A stretch of 64,000 nt of DNA, taken from NCBI RefSeq assembly GCF_900114915.1, contig NZ_FOUS01000013.1, forward strand, positions 186,001-250,000. The letters are read 5' to 3'. This DNA comes from Bradyrhizobium sp. Rc3b (GTDB lineage Bacteria > Pseudomonadota > Alphaproteobacteria > Rhizobiales > Xanthobacteraceae). The notes under the pieces are model-generated. The model searched no databases, had not been told where the DNA came from, and worked only from the letters and a program-made list of their open reading frames with translations. A program made the translations under genes and the position numbers. Of the stretch, positions 8,390 through 17,041 are shown piece by piece (positions within the stretch are counted from its first letter, which is position 1; each line of letters opens with the position of its first letter).

Positions 8390-9874
8390 ATGCCGACGCC
8401 CATTCTCGATTTCGACGCCCTCGCGCAGGCCATCTCAGGCCGCACGGTGCTGTGCATCGGCGACATCATGCTGGACGAGTTCGTCTATGGCGAGGTGTCG
8501 CGGATCTCGCCGGAAGCGCCGGCGCCCGTCATCGCGGCCCAGCGCAGCGAGATCCATATCGGCGGCGCCGGCAATGTCGCGCGCAATGTCGCCTCGCTGG
8601 GCGCGCGCTGCATCTTCGTCGGCCTCGTCGGCGAGGACGATGCCGGTGCACGGCTCAAGGCGGCGCTGGACGGGCACGCCGGCATCGAAAGCGTGCTGGT
8701 GTGCGATCCCTCGCGCCCGACCACGCGAAAAGTCCGCTTCGTCTCCGAGCATTTTTCCACGCACATGCTGCGCGCGGACTGGGAGCAGGCGGCGCCTGCT
8801 TCCGATGACATCGAGACGAAGCTGATCGAGGCGATCCTGCCGCAAATCGCGCGCGCCGACATCGTGCTGCTCTCGGACTACGCCAAGGGCGTGCTGACGG
8901 CGCGCGTCATCCGCCACACCATCGATGCCGCGCGAAAGCTCGGCAAGCCCGTCATCGTCGATCCCAAGAGCCTGAACTGGGCGATCTACCGCGGCGCCAC
9001 GCTGCTGACGCCCAATCGCAAGGAGTTCTCTGAAGCGACCCGAAGCCGCGCCGAGACGGTGCAGAGCATCGTCGAGGCCAGCGAGGACGTGATGCGGCTC
9101 GCCGATTGCGAGGCGATCCTGGTCACCCAGGGCGAGCACGGCATGACGCTGGTGCCGCGCAATGGCGCGGCGGTTCACGTTCCGGCTTTTCCGGTGAAGG
9201 TGCGCGACGTCTCCGGCGCCGGTGACACCGTCGCCGCCGCGCTTGCGGTGTCGCTTGCTACAGGCGCGGACTGGGACACGGCGTTGCGCACGGCCAATGC
9301 CGCTGCCGCCGTCGCCGTCGGCAAGCAAGGCACCGCCAGCGTGAGCGCGGCCGAGCTGCGCCGAAAGATCCTGCCGCATGCCACTCTGGCGGCCGAGGAG
9401 AAAATCGTGCTCGAGCCGGCCGCACTCGATGCGCAGCTCGCCGAATGGAAAACGCAAGGCCAGCGCGTCGGCTTCACCAATGGCTGCTTCGACATCCTGC
9501 ATCCCGGCCACGTCAAGGTGCTGACCGCGGCGCGCGCCGCCTGCGACCGCCTGATCGTGGGGCTCAACAGCGACGCCTCGGTGCGGCGGCTCAAGGGCGC
9601 CGAGCGGCCGGTCCAGGACGAGCGCGCGCGTGCCGAGGTGCTCGCCGCGCTCGAGGCCGTCGATCTCGTCGTCATCTTCGAGGAGGACACGCCGATCGAC
9701 CTGATCACCCGGATCAAGCCCGGTGTGCTGGTGAAGGGCGGCGATTACACCCGCGAGCAGGTGGTCGGTCACGAGGTCGTCGAGGCCGCGGGCGGCACCG
9801 TCGTGCTGGTCGACATCCTGCAGGGCTTCAGCACGACGGCGCTGGTCCATCGCGCCCGGGGAGGGGGCAAGTGA
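8390..9874 (+). CDS. hldE: Bifunctional heptose 7-phosphate kinase / heptose 1-phosphate adenylyltransferase
   Basis: A 494-residue two-domain enzyme. The N-terminal PfkB-type kinase (about 1-320) has GGAGNVARN and the anion-hole/catalytic motif VSGAGDTVAA. The C-terminal nucleotidyltransferase (about 355-494) has TNGCFDILHPGHVK, with the HxGH motif. It phosphorylates heptose 7-phosphate at C1 and later adenylylates heptose 1-phosphate. The ATG at 8390 is preferred over an in-frame TTG at 8384 because of the GAGG at 8376-8379. Its stop overlaps the GTG of the O-antigen ligase gene, so the genes are translationally linked. Confidence 0.95.
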   Translation: MPTPILDFDALAQAISGRTVLCIGDIMLDEFVYGEVSRISPEAPAPVIAAQRSEIHIGGAGNVARNVASLGARCIFVGLVGEDDAGARLKAALDGHAGIESVLVCDPSRPTTRKVRFVSEHFSTHMLRADWEQAAPASDDIETKLIEAILPQIARADIVLLSDYAKGVLTARVIRHTIDAARKLGKPVIVDPKSLNWAIYRGATLLTPNRKEFSEATRSRAETVQSIVEASEDVMRLADCEAILVTQGEHGMTLVPRNGAAVHVPAFPVKVRDVSGAGDTVAAALAVSLATGADWDTALRTANAAAAVAVGKQGTASVSAAELRRKILPHATLAAEEKIVLEPAALDAQLAEWKTQGQRVGFTNGCFDILHPGHVKVLTAARAACDRLIVGLNSDASVRRLKGAERPVQDERARAEVLAALEAVDLVVIFEEDTPIDLITRIKPGVLVKGGDYTREQVVGHEVVEAAGGTVVLVDILQGFSTTALVHRARGGGK

Positions 9875-11157
9875 CGGCACTGGTACGCGAGACGACCGGC
9901 GGGATGTTGCTTCGCCGCCTGCGCAGCCCGGCGGCCTGGCGCGAGACCGTCGACATATTTGCGGTCCTGACCGCGGCTTCGCTGCCGTGGTCGACCTCGC
10001 TGGCGGGGATATTCAACGCGCTGATGCTGCTCTGCATGGTGCCGTTTCTCGACGTCCGCGCCTTCCTGCAATCCTTGAAGCGTCCGATCTGCGCGGCCCC
10101 GATCGCGCTGGTCCTGCTCGCGCTGGTGGGGACGCTGTGGTCGGACGCGAGCTGGGGCGCCCGCTTCTATGCGGTCAACCCGACCATCAAGCTGCTGGTG
10201 CTGCCGGTCCTGCTCTATCATTTCGAGCGCTCGCCGCGCGGACGCTGGATCTTCATCGCCTTCCTAGTGTCCTGCGCCCTGCTATCGGTGATGTCTTGGC
10301 TGGTTGCCTTCTACCCGAACCTCGCGCTCAAGACCGATCCGGCCGAGCGCGGCAACTTCGTCAAGAATTACATCGAGCAGAGCCAGGAATTCGCGCTTTG
10401 CGCGGTCGCGCTCGCCTATCCGATCGTGATGCTGCTGCTTGAGAAGCGATACTGGTTCGCCGGGCTGCTGACGGCGCTGGCACTGAGCTTCTTCGTCAAC
10501 ATGACGTTCGTCGTGGTGTCGCGCACCGCGCTCGTCACCGTTCCGATCATGTTCGGCGTGTTCGCGCTGCTTCATCTCAAATGGCGCAGCATCGGGCTCA
10601 TCTCCGCCACATTGCTCGTCGCCGCTATTCTCGCCTGGCAGGCCTCGCCATATTTGCGCCATACCGCCGAGAGGTTTTCCGATGACTACACGCGCTATGT
10701 GGAAAAGGGCGAGCCGACCTCGCTCGGCCTGCGCCTCGAATTCTGGCGGAAGTCGCTCGGCTTCTTCGCCGAGGCGCCGATCAAGGGGCACGGCACCGGC
10801 TCGACGCGCGGATTGTTCGAACGCGTGGCGACGCCCGCCGGTCAGTACCAGGCGTCCGCCGAGGTGATCGGCAACCCGCATAACCAGACGCTGAACGTTG
10901 CCGTGCAATGGGGCGTGATCGGCATCGCCGTTCTCTACGCGATCTGGATATTGCATCTGCGCTTGTTTCGCGGCGACGGCCTTGCCAACTGGATCGGGCT
11001 CCTGGTGGTGGTGCAGAACGTCTTCACTTCGCTGTTCAACTCCCATCTGTTCGACTTCCACGAGGGCTGGATGTACGTCATCGGCGTCGGCGTTGCCGGG
11101 GGCATGGTGATCCGGGGGCAACAGGCCGAGGCGAAGACGGGGGAAGCCGGTTCCTGA
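9871..11157 (+). CDS. O-antigen ligase family membrane protein
   Basis: A 428-residue polytopic membrane protein with about 10-12 hydrophobic segments and a central periplasmic loop carrying GHGTGSTRGLF and NPHNQTLNVAVQWG, the Wzy_C/WaaL signature region. It should join undecaprenyl-linked O-polysaccharide to lipid A-core in the periplasm. A polymerase (Wzy) cannot be excluded, since the two share this domain. It starts at a GTG overlapping the hldE stop, preceded by a strong GGGGAGGGGG ribosome-binding site; the longer upstream frame is an artefact of overlap with hldE. Confidence 0.8.
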   Translation: MTALVRETTGGMLLRRLRSPAAWRETVDIFAVLTAASLPWSTSLAGIFNALMLLCMVPFLDVRAFLQSLKRPICAAPIALVLLALVGTLWSDASWGARFYAVNPTIKLLVLPVLLYHFERSPRGRWIFIAFLVSCALLSVMSWLVAFYPNLALKTDPAERGNFVKNYIEQSQEFALCAVALAYPIVMLLLEKRYWFAGLLTALALSFFVNMTFVVVSRTALVTVPIMFGVFALLHLKWRSIGLISATLLVAAILAWQASPYLRHTAERFSDDYTRYVEKGEPTSLGLRLEFWRKSLGFFAEAPIKGHGTGSTRGLFERVATPAGQYQASAEVIGNPHNQTLNVAVQWGVIGIAVLYAIWILHLRLFRGDGLANWIGLLVVVQNVFTSLFNSHLFDFHEGWMYVIGVGVAGGMVIRGQQAEAKTGEAGS

Positions 11158-11240
11158 AGGCCGCGCGGCTGGCAAGTCTGGTCCAGATGGGCTATCAGCG
11201 CGGTCAGGTTGCATCTAACTGGGTTTTCATCGGTCGGCGG

Positions 11241-13154
11241 ATGACGCGTCTTTCGCATCTCACCTTGCGCAATTTCCTGATCGCGCTCCACGACCTGCTG
11301 GCGACCGCGGCGGCGCTTTTTGCCGCCTTCTATCTGCGATTCGAGGGTGGCGACGGCTTCTTCGACCGCCTGCCGCTGCTGTTCCAGATCCTGCCCTACT
11401 TCCTCGCCTTCGGCGTGGTCGTGTTCTTCATCTTCAACCTGACCACGACGAAGTGGCGCTTCATCTCGCTGCCTGACGCGCTGAACATCATCCGCGTCGC
11501 GACCGTGCTGACGGTCGCCCTGCTCGTGCTCGACTACATCTTCGTCGCCCCCAATGTCCGCGGCGCCTTCTTTCTCGGCAAGGTGACGATCGTCCTCTAC
11601 TGGTTCCTCGAGATCTCGTTCCTCAGCGCGCTGCGAATAGCCTACCGCTACTTCCGCTATACGCGGGTGCGGCGTCACGCCAGGGGCGAGGAGGCCGCGC
11701 CGACGTTGCTGATCGGCCGCGCCGCGGATGCCGAGGTGCTCCTGCGCGGCATCGAGAGCGGGGCGATCAAGCGCATCTGGCCGGTCGGCGTGCTGTCGCC
11801 GTCGAGCTCGGATCGGGGCCAGTTTATCCGCAACGTGCCGGTGCTGGGCGGCATCGACGACGTCGAGGACGTCGTCGATGACTTTGCCAAGCGCAACAAG
11901 CCGATCGCGCGCCTCGTCATGACGCCCTCGGCATTCGAGCCGGAAGCGCGTCCGGAGTCGATCCTGATGCGGGCGCGCAAGCTGGGTGTGATCGTCAACC
12001 GGATGCCCTCGCTCGAGAGTGGCGATACGCCGCGGCTCACGGCCGTCGCGGTCGAGGACCTCCTGCTGCGGCCGAGCGAGACGATCGACTATGCGCGCCT
12101 GGAAGCGCTGATCAACGGCAAGGCGGTGATCGTCACTGGCGGCGGCGGCTCGATCGGGTCGGAGATCTGCGAGCGTGTCGTGGCCTTCGGCGCCGCGCGG
12201 CTGCTGATCGTGGAAAACTCCGAGCCCGCGCTCTATGCCATCACGGAAGCGCTCGCCGCGCGAGGCGCGGCCGCCGAGATTGAAGGGCGCATCGCCGACA
12301 TCCGCGACCGCGAGCGCATCATGCGCCTGATGGCCGGGTTCAAGCCGGACATTGTATTCCACGCCGCCGCGCTCAAGCACGTGCCGATCCTCGAACGCGA
12401 CTGGAGCGAGGGCGTCAAGACCAACATCTTCGGCTCGATCAACGTTGCGGATGGCGCCGTTGCCGCCGGCGCCGAAGCCATGGTGATGATTTCGACCGAC
12501 AAGGCGATCGAGCCGGTGTCGATGCTCGGCCTGACCAAGCGCTTTGCGGAGATGTACTGCCAGGCGCTGGATCACGACCTCGCAGCCGGGGCGCACGGCG
12601 CCAAGCCGCCGATGCGGCTGATCTCGGTCCGGTTCGGCAACGTGCTGGCCTCGAATGGCTCGGTGGTGCCGAAATTCAAGGCTCAGATCGAGGCGGGCGG
12701 CCCGGTGACGGTGACGCATCCCGACATGGTCCGCTACTTCATGACCATCCGCGAGGCCTGCGATCTCGTCATCACCGCGGCCACGCATGCGCTCGGAACG
12801 CACCGTCCCGACGTCTCGGTCTACGTGCTCAACATGGGCCAGCCGGTGAAGATCGTCGATCTCGCCGAGCGCATGATCCGCCTTTCCGGACTGCAGCCCG
12901 GCTACGACATCGAGATCGTGTTCACGGGCATGCGGCCGGGCGAACGTCTGCACGAGATCCTGTTCGCTACCGAGGAGCCGACCCGCGAGATCGGCGTTGC
13001 CGGCATCATGGCCGCGCAGCCGAACGAGCCGCCGATGCAGACGTTGCGCAAATGGATCGCGGCGCTGGAGCAGGCGATCGCGCGCGACGATCGCGCCACC
13101 ATCAGGACCATCCTGAAGGATGCGGTGCCCGAATTCGGGTCGACCGCAGCCTGA
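11241..13154 (+). CDS. Membrane-anchored nucleotide-sugar 4,6-dehydratase (WbpM/CapD/PglF type)
   Basis: A 637-residue protein: four to five N-terminal membrane helices (about 10-140), a CoA-binding-like Rossmann domain (about 145-275), then a catalytic SDR domain with VTGGGGSIGSE, HAAALKHVP and STDKAIEPVSMLGLTKR, the variant Ser-Met-Lys active site of this class. Such enzymes convert UDP-GlcNAc to a 4-keto-6-deoxy sugar, the first step to deoxyamino sugars of O-antigens. An upstream in-frame ATG at 11187 is an alternative start. Product use by the downstream Gfo/Idh oxidoreductase and DegT aminotransferase is plausible (inference). Confidence 0.88.
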   Translation: MTRLSHLTLRNFLIALHDLLATAAALFAAFYLRFEGGDGFFDRLPLLFQILPYFLAFGVVVFFIFNLTTTKWRFISLPDALNIIRVATVLTVALLVLDYIFVAPNVRGAFFLGKVTIVLYWFLEISFLSALRIAYRYFRYTRVRRHARGEEAAPTLLIGRAADAEVLLRGIESGAIKRIWPVGVLSPSSSDRGQFIRNVPVLGGIDDVEDVVDDFAKRNKPIARLVMTPSAFEPEARPESILMRARKLGVIVNRMPSLESGDTPRLTAVAVEDLLLRPSETIDYARLEALINGKAVIVTGGGGSIGSEICERVVAFGAARLLIVENSEPALYAITEALAARGAAAEIEGRIADIRDRERIMRLMAGFKPDIVFHAAALKHVPILERDWSEGVKTNIFGSINVADGAVAAGAEAMVMISTDKAIEPVSMLGLTKRFAEMYCQALDHDLAAGAHGAKPPMRLISVRFGNVLASNGSVVPKFKAQIEAGGPVTVTHPDMVRYFMTIREACDLVITAATHALGTHRPDVSVYVLNMGQPVKIVDLAERMIRLSGLQPGYDIEIVFTGMRPGERLHEILFATEEPTREIGVAGIMAAQPNEPPMQTLRKWIAALEQAIARDDRATIRTILKDAVPEFGSTAA

Positions 13155-13357
13155 TGACCATGCAGCCTCGGGGCAAGATCGTCGTCGCGAGCCAGCATTA
13201 TCCGCCGGATACCAGCACGACGGCGGCCATCATGGCCGAAATCGCCTGCCGTCTCGCCGCCGAGCGCGAGGTCGTCGTGCTCTCGGGCTGGCCGGGCGCA
13301 TTGCCGGCCTTGCAGACCGGCCCGGACAAGCCGCGCGTCAGGCCGAAGCGGGCTTGA
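13154..13357 (+). pseudogene. N-terminal fragment of a WbuB-like glycosyltransferase
   Basis: Only about 60 residues remain. The protein begins KIVVASQHYPPDTSTTAAIMAEIA and continues to VVVLSGWPG, the donor-independent N-terminal strand/helix pattern of WbuB/WcaL-type GT4 enzymes, which are normally about 400 residues. The similarity ends around 13334-13342, where the sequence turns into the C-terminal half of an epimerase in another frame. The start codon overlaps the stop of the dehydratase gene. Without the GT-B C-terminal domain it cannot be a glycosyltransferase. Confidence 0.7.
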
Positions 13358-13851
13358 GGACGCTGGCGCGCGACAACGACATGAAGATCTCGGTGATCCG
13401 GCCGCCGCTGGTCTATGGCGCGGGTGCCAAGGACAATTTTGCGCTGCTGATGCGCGCGGTCCAGCTCGGGTTGCCGCTGCCCGTTGCCGCGATCCGCAAC
13501 CAGCGCGCCTTCCTTGCCGTGCAGAACCTGGCGTCGTTCATCCTGCGCCGGCTCGGCCATCCCGATCCCGCCAGCAATTTCGAGATATTCCTCGTCGCCG
13601 ACAGGGAGCAGGTCTCGACGCCCGAATTCATCACCCGTCTGGCCGAAGCGTCCGGCAAGAACCTGCGGCTGTTCGGCGTGCCGCCGGGCCTGCTCAGCAC
13701 GCTGCTCAATGTCATGGGCCGGCAGGATACGCATGACAGCCTGATCGGCTCGCTCGAGCTCAACATCTCCAAGGCGCTCGCGACCGGTTGGCAGCCGCAG
13801 GTCTCCCTCGACGAGGGGGTGCGGCTGGCGCTGTCGGCTCAGGATGCCTGA
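13334..13851 (+). pseudogene. C-terminal fragment of an NAD-dependent epimerase/dehydratase
   Basis: The frame reads RQAEAGLRTLARDND, then VIRPPLVYGAGAKDNF, FLAVQNLASFILRRL, FEIFLVADREQVSTPEFI and a final GWQPQVSLDEGV. This is the second half of an SDR nucleotide-sugar epimerase starting just after the catalytic YxxxK helix. The N-terminal NAD-binding half (about 150 residues) is missing, so the fragment should be non-functional. It is fused at DNA level, out of frame, to the glycosyltransferase fragment. Its last 13 bases overlap the convergent WecA-like gene. Confidence 0.75.
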
Positions 13852-14873
13852 GGGCGGGAAAAGCGCCGCAGCACGAAGGCGACCGCGAACGCGCCTGCGA
13901 TCACGGAGACGATCGTGACCGTCGTCGAGCCGGCGCGAACGCTGACGATGGCAAGCAATGCCAGCACGAGATTGAGTGCGAACACCTCGCCGATCACCTG
14001 CTTGACCGTGAAGCCATTGTCGGTGGCGCGCTGATAGAAGTGCGTGCGGTGTGCCGACCAGAATGGTTCGCGCCGCGCGATGCGCCGAAACAGCGTGATG
14101 GTGGAATCCGCAAGATAATAGGCCGGCAGCAGCAGCGCCGCGGCGGGCTGTCCGTGCCAGGCGAGCTCCAGCAGGCACCAGCCGAGCAAGAGGCCGATCG
14201 GCAGGCTGCCGACATCGCCCAGGAAGACCTTTGCGGCGGGACGGTTGAACGGCGCAAAGCCGAGCATGGCTCCGCACAGCGCGGTGGCGAGCAGCGCCGC
14301 GGACGGCGAGAGGTCGCCATACCATCCGAGCAATCCCAGCGCGGCCGTGACAGGCACCACCTCCGCCACGGTCATCAGGTCGAGCCCGTCCATGAAATTG
14401 ACGAGGTTCACGAACCAGATGCCTGCGAGCAGGATGAGGCCGCGCTCGAGCGCGAGCGGCAGCGCCGGCACGATGCGCGCGGTCTCCGGTGTCGTGAAGA
14501 CGACGGCGGCCACGGCTCCCGCCTGCAGCACGAGGCGGAGCAGCACGGGCAGGGGCCTGATGTCGTCGACGAGCCCGACCATCGCGATCACGACGGCGGA
14601 GCCGATCAGAGGCAAGGGAATCGCGCCGTAGGTCCAGGCCGCCCAGGAGGCAGCCACCAGCAGCGTGGCCGCGACAACCGCGATGCCCGCACCCTGCGGG
14701 GTTGGTATCTTGTGCGACGAGCGTGCGTTCGGACGCGCCAGTGCATAACGCTGCAGCAGCGGCATGCTCTGCCAGGTGACGCAGGCCGAGATCAGTGCAG
14801 CCAGCACGGCCGGCGCAAGCGCGAACAGCACCAGCCCGGCCGCAAGGTCCGGACCCGCGACGAGGGTCGTCAC
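13839..14873 (-). CDS. WecA/MraY-family polyprenyl-phosphate sugar-1-phosphate transferase
   Basis: A 344-residue integral membrane enzyme with about 10 helices. It transfers a HexNAc-1-phosphate from a UDP-sugar to undecaprenyl phosphate, priming O-antigen repeat synthesis. Family motifs: GLVDDIRPL (Asp-rich Mg site), NFMDGLDLM, FLGDVGSLPIG and the cytoplasmic HRTHFYQR. The start is GTG and overlaps the stop of the upstream membrane protein by four bases (GTGA), indicating coupled translation. The sugar specificity is not deducible. Confidence 0.88.
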   Translation of the reverse strand: MTTLVAGPDLAAGLVLFALAPAVLAALISACVTWQSMPLLQRYALARPNARSSHKIPTPQGAGIAVVAATLLVAASWAAWTYGAIPLPLIGSAVVIAMVGLVDDIRPLPVLLRLVLQAGAVAAVVFTTPETARIVPALPLALERGLILLAGIWFVNLVNFMDGLDLMTVAEVVPVTAALGLLGWYGDLSPSAALLATALCGAMLGFAPFNRPAAKVFLGDVGSLPIGLLLGWCLLELAWHGQPAAALLLPAYYLADSTITLFRRIARREPFWSAHRTHFYQRATDNGFTVKQVIGEVFALNLVLALLAIVSVRAGSTTVTIVSVIAGAFAVAFVLRRFSRPQAS

Positions 14874-15829
14874 TCCGGTACTCCGATCGGCTTCGACCCC
14901 TGCGCGGCTTTCTCCGCGCTGAGGATCCAGACCAGGCCGCCGAACGCACCGACGATGAAGGACACGGCGCCGAACAGCAGCGAGACGTTGACGCCCTCGT
15001 TGGCGGCAAGTCCGGCGAAGCCGAACGCCAGGCCCATCGTGGCTTCACGCACGCCCCAGCCGGCAATCGAGATCGGCATCATCGTGATCAGCATCACGGG
15101 CGGGACCAGCAGAAACACGTCGCTGAAGCGAACCGGGGCCGCAATCGACTGCACGACGCACCAGGCGATGACGACGGCGAGCACGTGAACGAGCACCGAC
15201 AGGATTGCGATGATCGGTCCGCGGCTGCGGCTGAAGATCACGCGGTTCGCGATCACGGCACAGGCGTGAATGTGATGCGTGGCCCACCAGGTCTTCAGCC
15301 AGCGCCATTTCAGAGCGCCGAAAACCAGGAAGCCGAGGCCGCCGGCGAGCGCCAGGAAATCGATGAGCAGCAGCGCCGAGCGCCCGTGCGGATCGGTGAT
15401 GAGGGTGTAGCTCCAGGGCAGGCTCGCGACGATGAGAATCGCGAGCGCGATCAAGCCGATCGCGCGGTCGACGAAGATCGAATAGGTTGCCGCACGCCAG
15501 CCGGCGCCGGCGCGCGCCACCAGCCAGAGCCGGACCGCGTCGCCGCCGATCGCCGATGGCAGGGTCTGGTTGAAGAAGGAGCCGATCACGTTGTAGCGCA
15601 TGGCGCGGCCGAGCTCGAGCGGCGCGCCGCAGACGGCGCTGATCTCGCGCCAGCGCAGCACGCCGACGAAGATCTGCAGGAAGGTGACCGCGATCGCGGC
15701 GCCGATCCAGAACAGGCTGGTCACGGTGAAGCGCGAAAACAATTCGGACAGATCGACCTTGCGCAGCGCCAGATAGAGCAGCGCCGCGGAAATCACGATT
15801 TTGGCCGTCGACAGCAGGATTCGGCGCAT
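14870..15829 (-). CDS. Flippase-like / LPG-synthase transmembrane-domain protein (YbhN, UPF0104 family)
   Basis: About 319 residues with 7-8 membrane helices. It has the family marks RWREISAVCGAPL, NQTLPSAIGGDAVR and PISIAGWGVREA of the lysylphosphatidylglycerol-synthase-like membrane domain (TIGR00374). Members are proposed lipid or polyprenol-linked sugar translocases, but no reaction is established for most. The open frame extends to 16000; the ATG at 15829 begins directly at the first hydrophobic helix and follows a GGGCGAG. It forms an operon with the WecA-like gene. Confidence 0.8.
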   Translation of the reverse strand: MRRILLSTAKIVISAALLYLALRKVDLSELFSRFTVTSLFWIGAAIAVTFLQIFVGVLRWREISAVCGAPLELGRAMRYNVIGSFFNQTLPSAIGGDAVRLWLVARAGAGWRAATYSIFVDRAIGLIALAILIVASLPWSYTLITDPHGRSALLLIDFLALAGGLGFLVFGALKWRWLKTWWATHHIHACAVIANRVIFSRSRGPIIAILSVLVHVLAVVIAWCVVQSIAAPVRFSDVFLLVPPVMLITMMPISIAGWGVREATMGLAFGFAGLAANEGVNVSLLFGAVSFIVGAFGGLVWILSAEKAAQGSKPIGVPE

Positions 15830-16050
15830 CTCGCCCGCATGAACAGGGTTTGCGAAGATTTGAGGCAACCCGACGCGAGCGCCGAATTCGGCCGCTTTGG
15901 TATGGTTTTGGCGCCGATCTTGCAATAGCCCTCGTGAGGCTCTCGTGAGCCCTCGTTGGGGGGCATTATGGAGCGCATACAGCGGGCCTATTGCGATCAC
16001 CTTGAGGTGACGGCTAAACAGGATCGGGCTAGGGATCCCCAGGGAACAGG

Positions 16051-17040
16051 ATGACGGATCAGGCGATTTTGGTCACCGGGGCCGCAGGCTTCATCGGCTT
16101 TCACGTCGCCCGGCACCTCTTGGGCGAAGGCCGCACCGTCGTCGGGCTCGACAACCTCAACAGCTATTACGATCCGGCACTGAAGCGGGCGCGCCTGGCA
16201 CTGTTGCAGAGCGAGCCCCGCTTCTCCTTCGTCGAGGCCGATCTTGCCGACCGCGAGACGATGGCGGCGCTGTTTGCGCAACATCGTTTTACGGAGGTCG
16301 TGCATATGGCGGCGCAGGCCGGCGTGCGCTACTCGATCGAGCAGCCGCACGCTTATGCCGATTCCAATCTGTTGGGCTTTCTCAACGTGCTCGAAGGCTG
16401 CCGCAACAGCGGCTGTCGTCATCTCGTTTACGCCTCGTCATCCTCCGTTTATGGCGCCAACACAAAATTGCCATTTGCGGTTGCGGACCGGACCGACCAT
16501 CCCGTGAGCTTCTACGCCGCGACCAAGAAGGCGAACGAGGTGATGGCGCAGTCCTACAGCCATCTCTATCGCTTGCCGGTCACGGGCCTGCGCTTCTTTA
16601 CCATTTACGGGCCATGGGGACGGCCCGACATGGCCATGTTTCTGTTCGTAAACGCCATCATGGCGGGCAAGCCGATCCGGCTGTTTAACCATGGCCGAAT
16701 GCGTCGCGACTTCACCTATGTTGATGATGTCACACGTGTAGTATCCAAGCTGCTCGATCTTGTGCCTGCGGACGATCCGGCTGCCGCAAATGCGCCGTTT
16801 AAGCTCTACAATGTCGGCAATCACCATCCGGAGGAACTGATGCACGTCGTCGGTCTTCTGGAGCGGGAGCTGGGCCGGACGGCGATCAAAGAATTGCTGC
16901 CGATGCAGCCGGGAGATGTGCTGGAAACGTTCGCGGATGTCGAGGATCTGATGCGCGACACCGGCTTTGCACCGTCAACGCCGATCGAGCATGGGGTCCA
17001 TAATTTTGTCACCTGGTATCGGGACTACTTCAAGGTTTGA
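16051..17040 (+). CDS. NAD-dependent epimerase, UDP-glucuronate 4-epimerase-like (LpsL)
   Basis: A 329-residue SDR with GAAGFIGFH, HMAAQAGVRYSIEQPHAYADSN, SSSSVYGAN, the catalytic YAATK and RFFTIYGPWGRPDMA. The segment VRYSIEQP..Y..SN and the GPWGRPDMA block are characteristic of UDP-glucuronic acid 4-epimerases, which make UDP-galacturonate for LPS. Length and start agree with the family. It is followed one base after its stop by manC, so the two share an operon. Confidence 0.88.
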   Translation: MTDQAILVTGAAGFIGFHVARHLLGEGRTVVGLDNLNSYYDPALKRARLALLQSEPRFSFVEADLADRETMAALFAQHRFTEVVHMAAQAGVRYSIEQPHAYADSNLLGFLNVLEGCRNSGCRHLVYASSSSVYGANTKLPFAVADRTDHPVSFYAATKKANEVMAQSYSHLYRLPVTGLRFFTIYGPWGRPDMAMFLFVNAIMAGKPIRLFNHGRMRRDFTYVDDVTRVVSKLLDLVPADDPAAANAPFKLYNVGNHHPEELMHVVGLLERELGRTAIKELLPMQPGDVLETFADVEDLMRDTGFAPSTPIEHGVHNFVTWYRDYFKV

Positions 17041-17041
17041 G

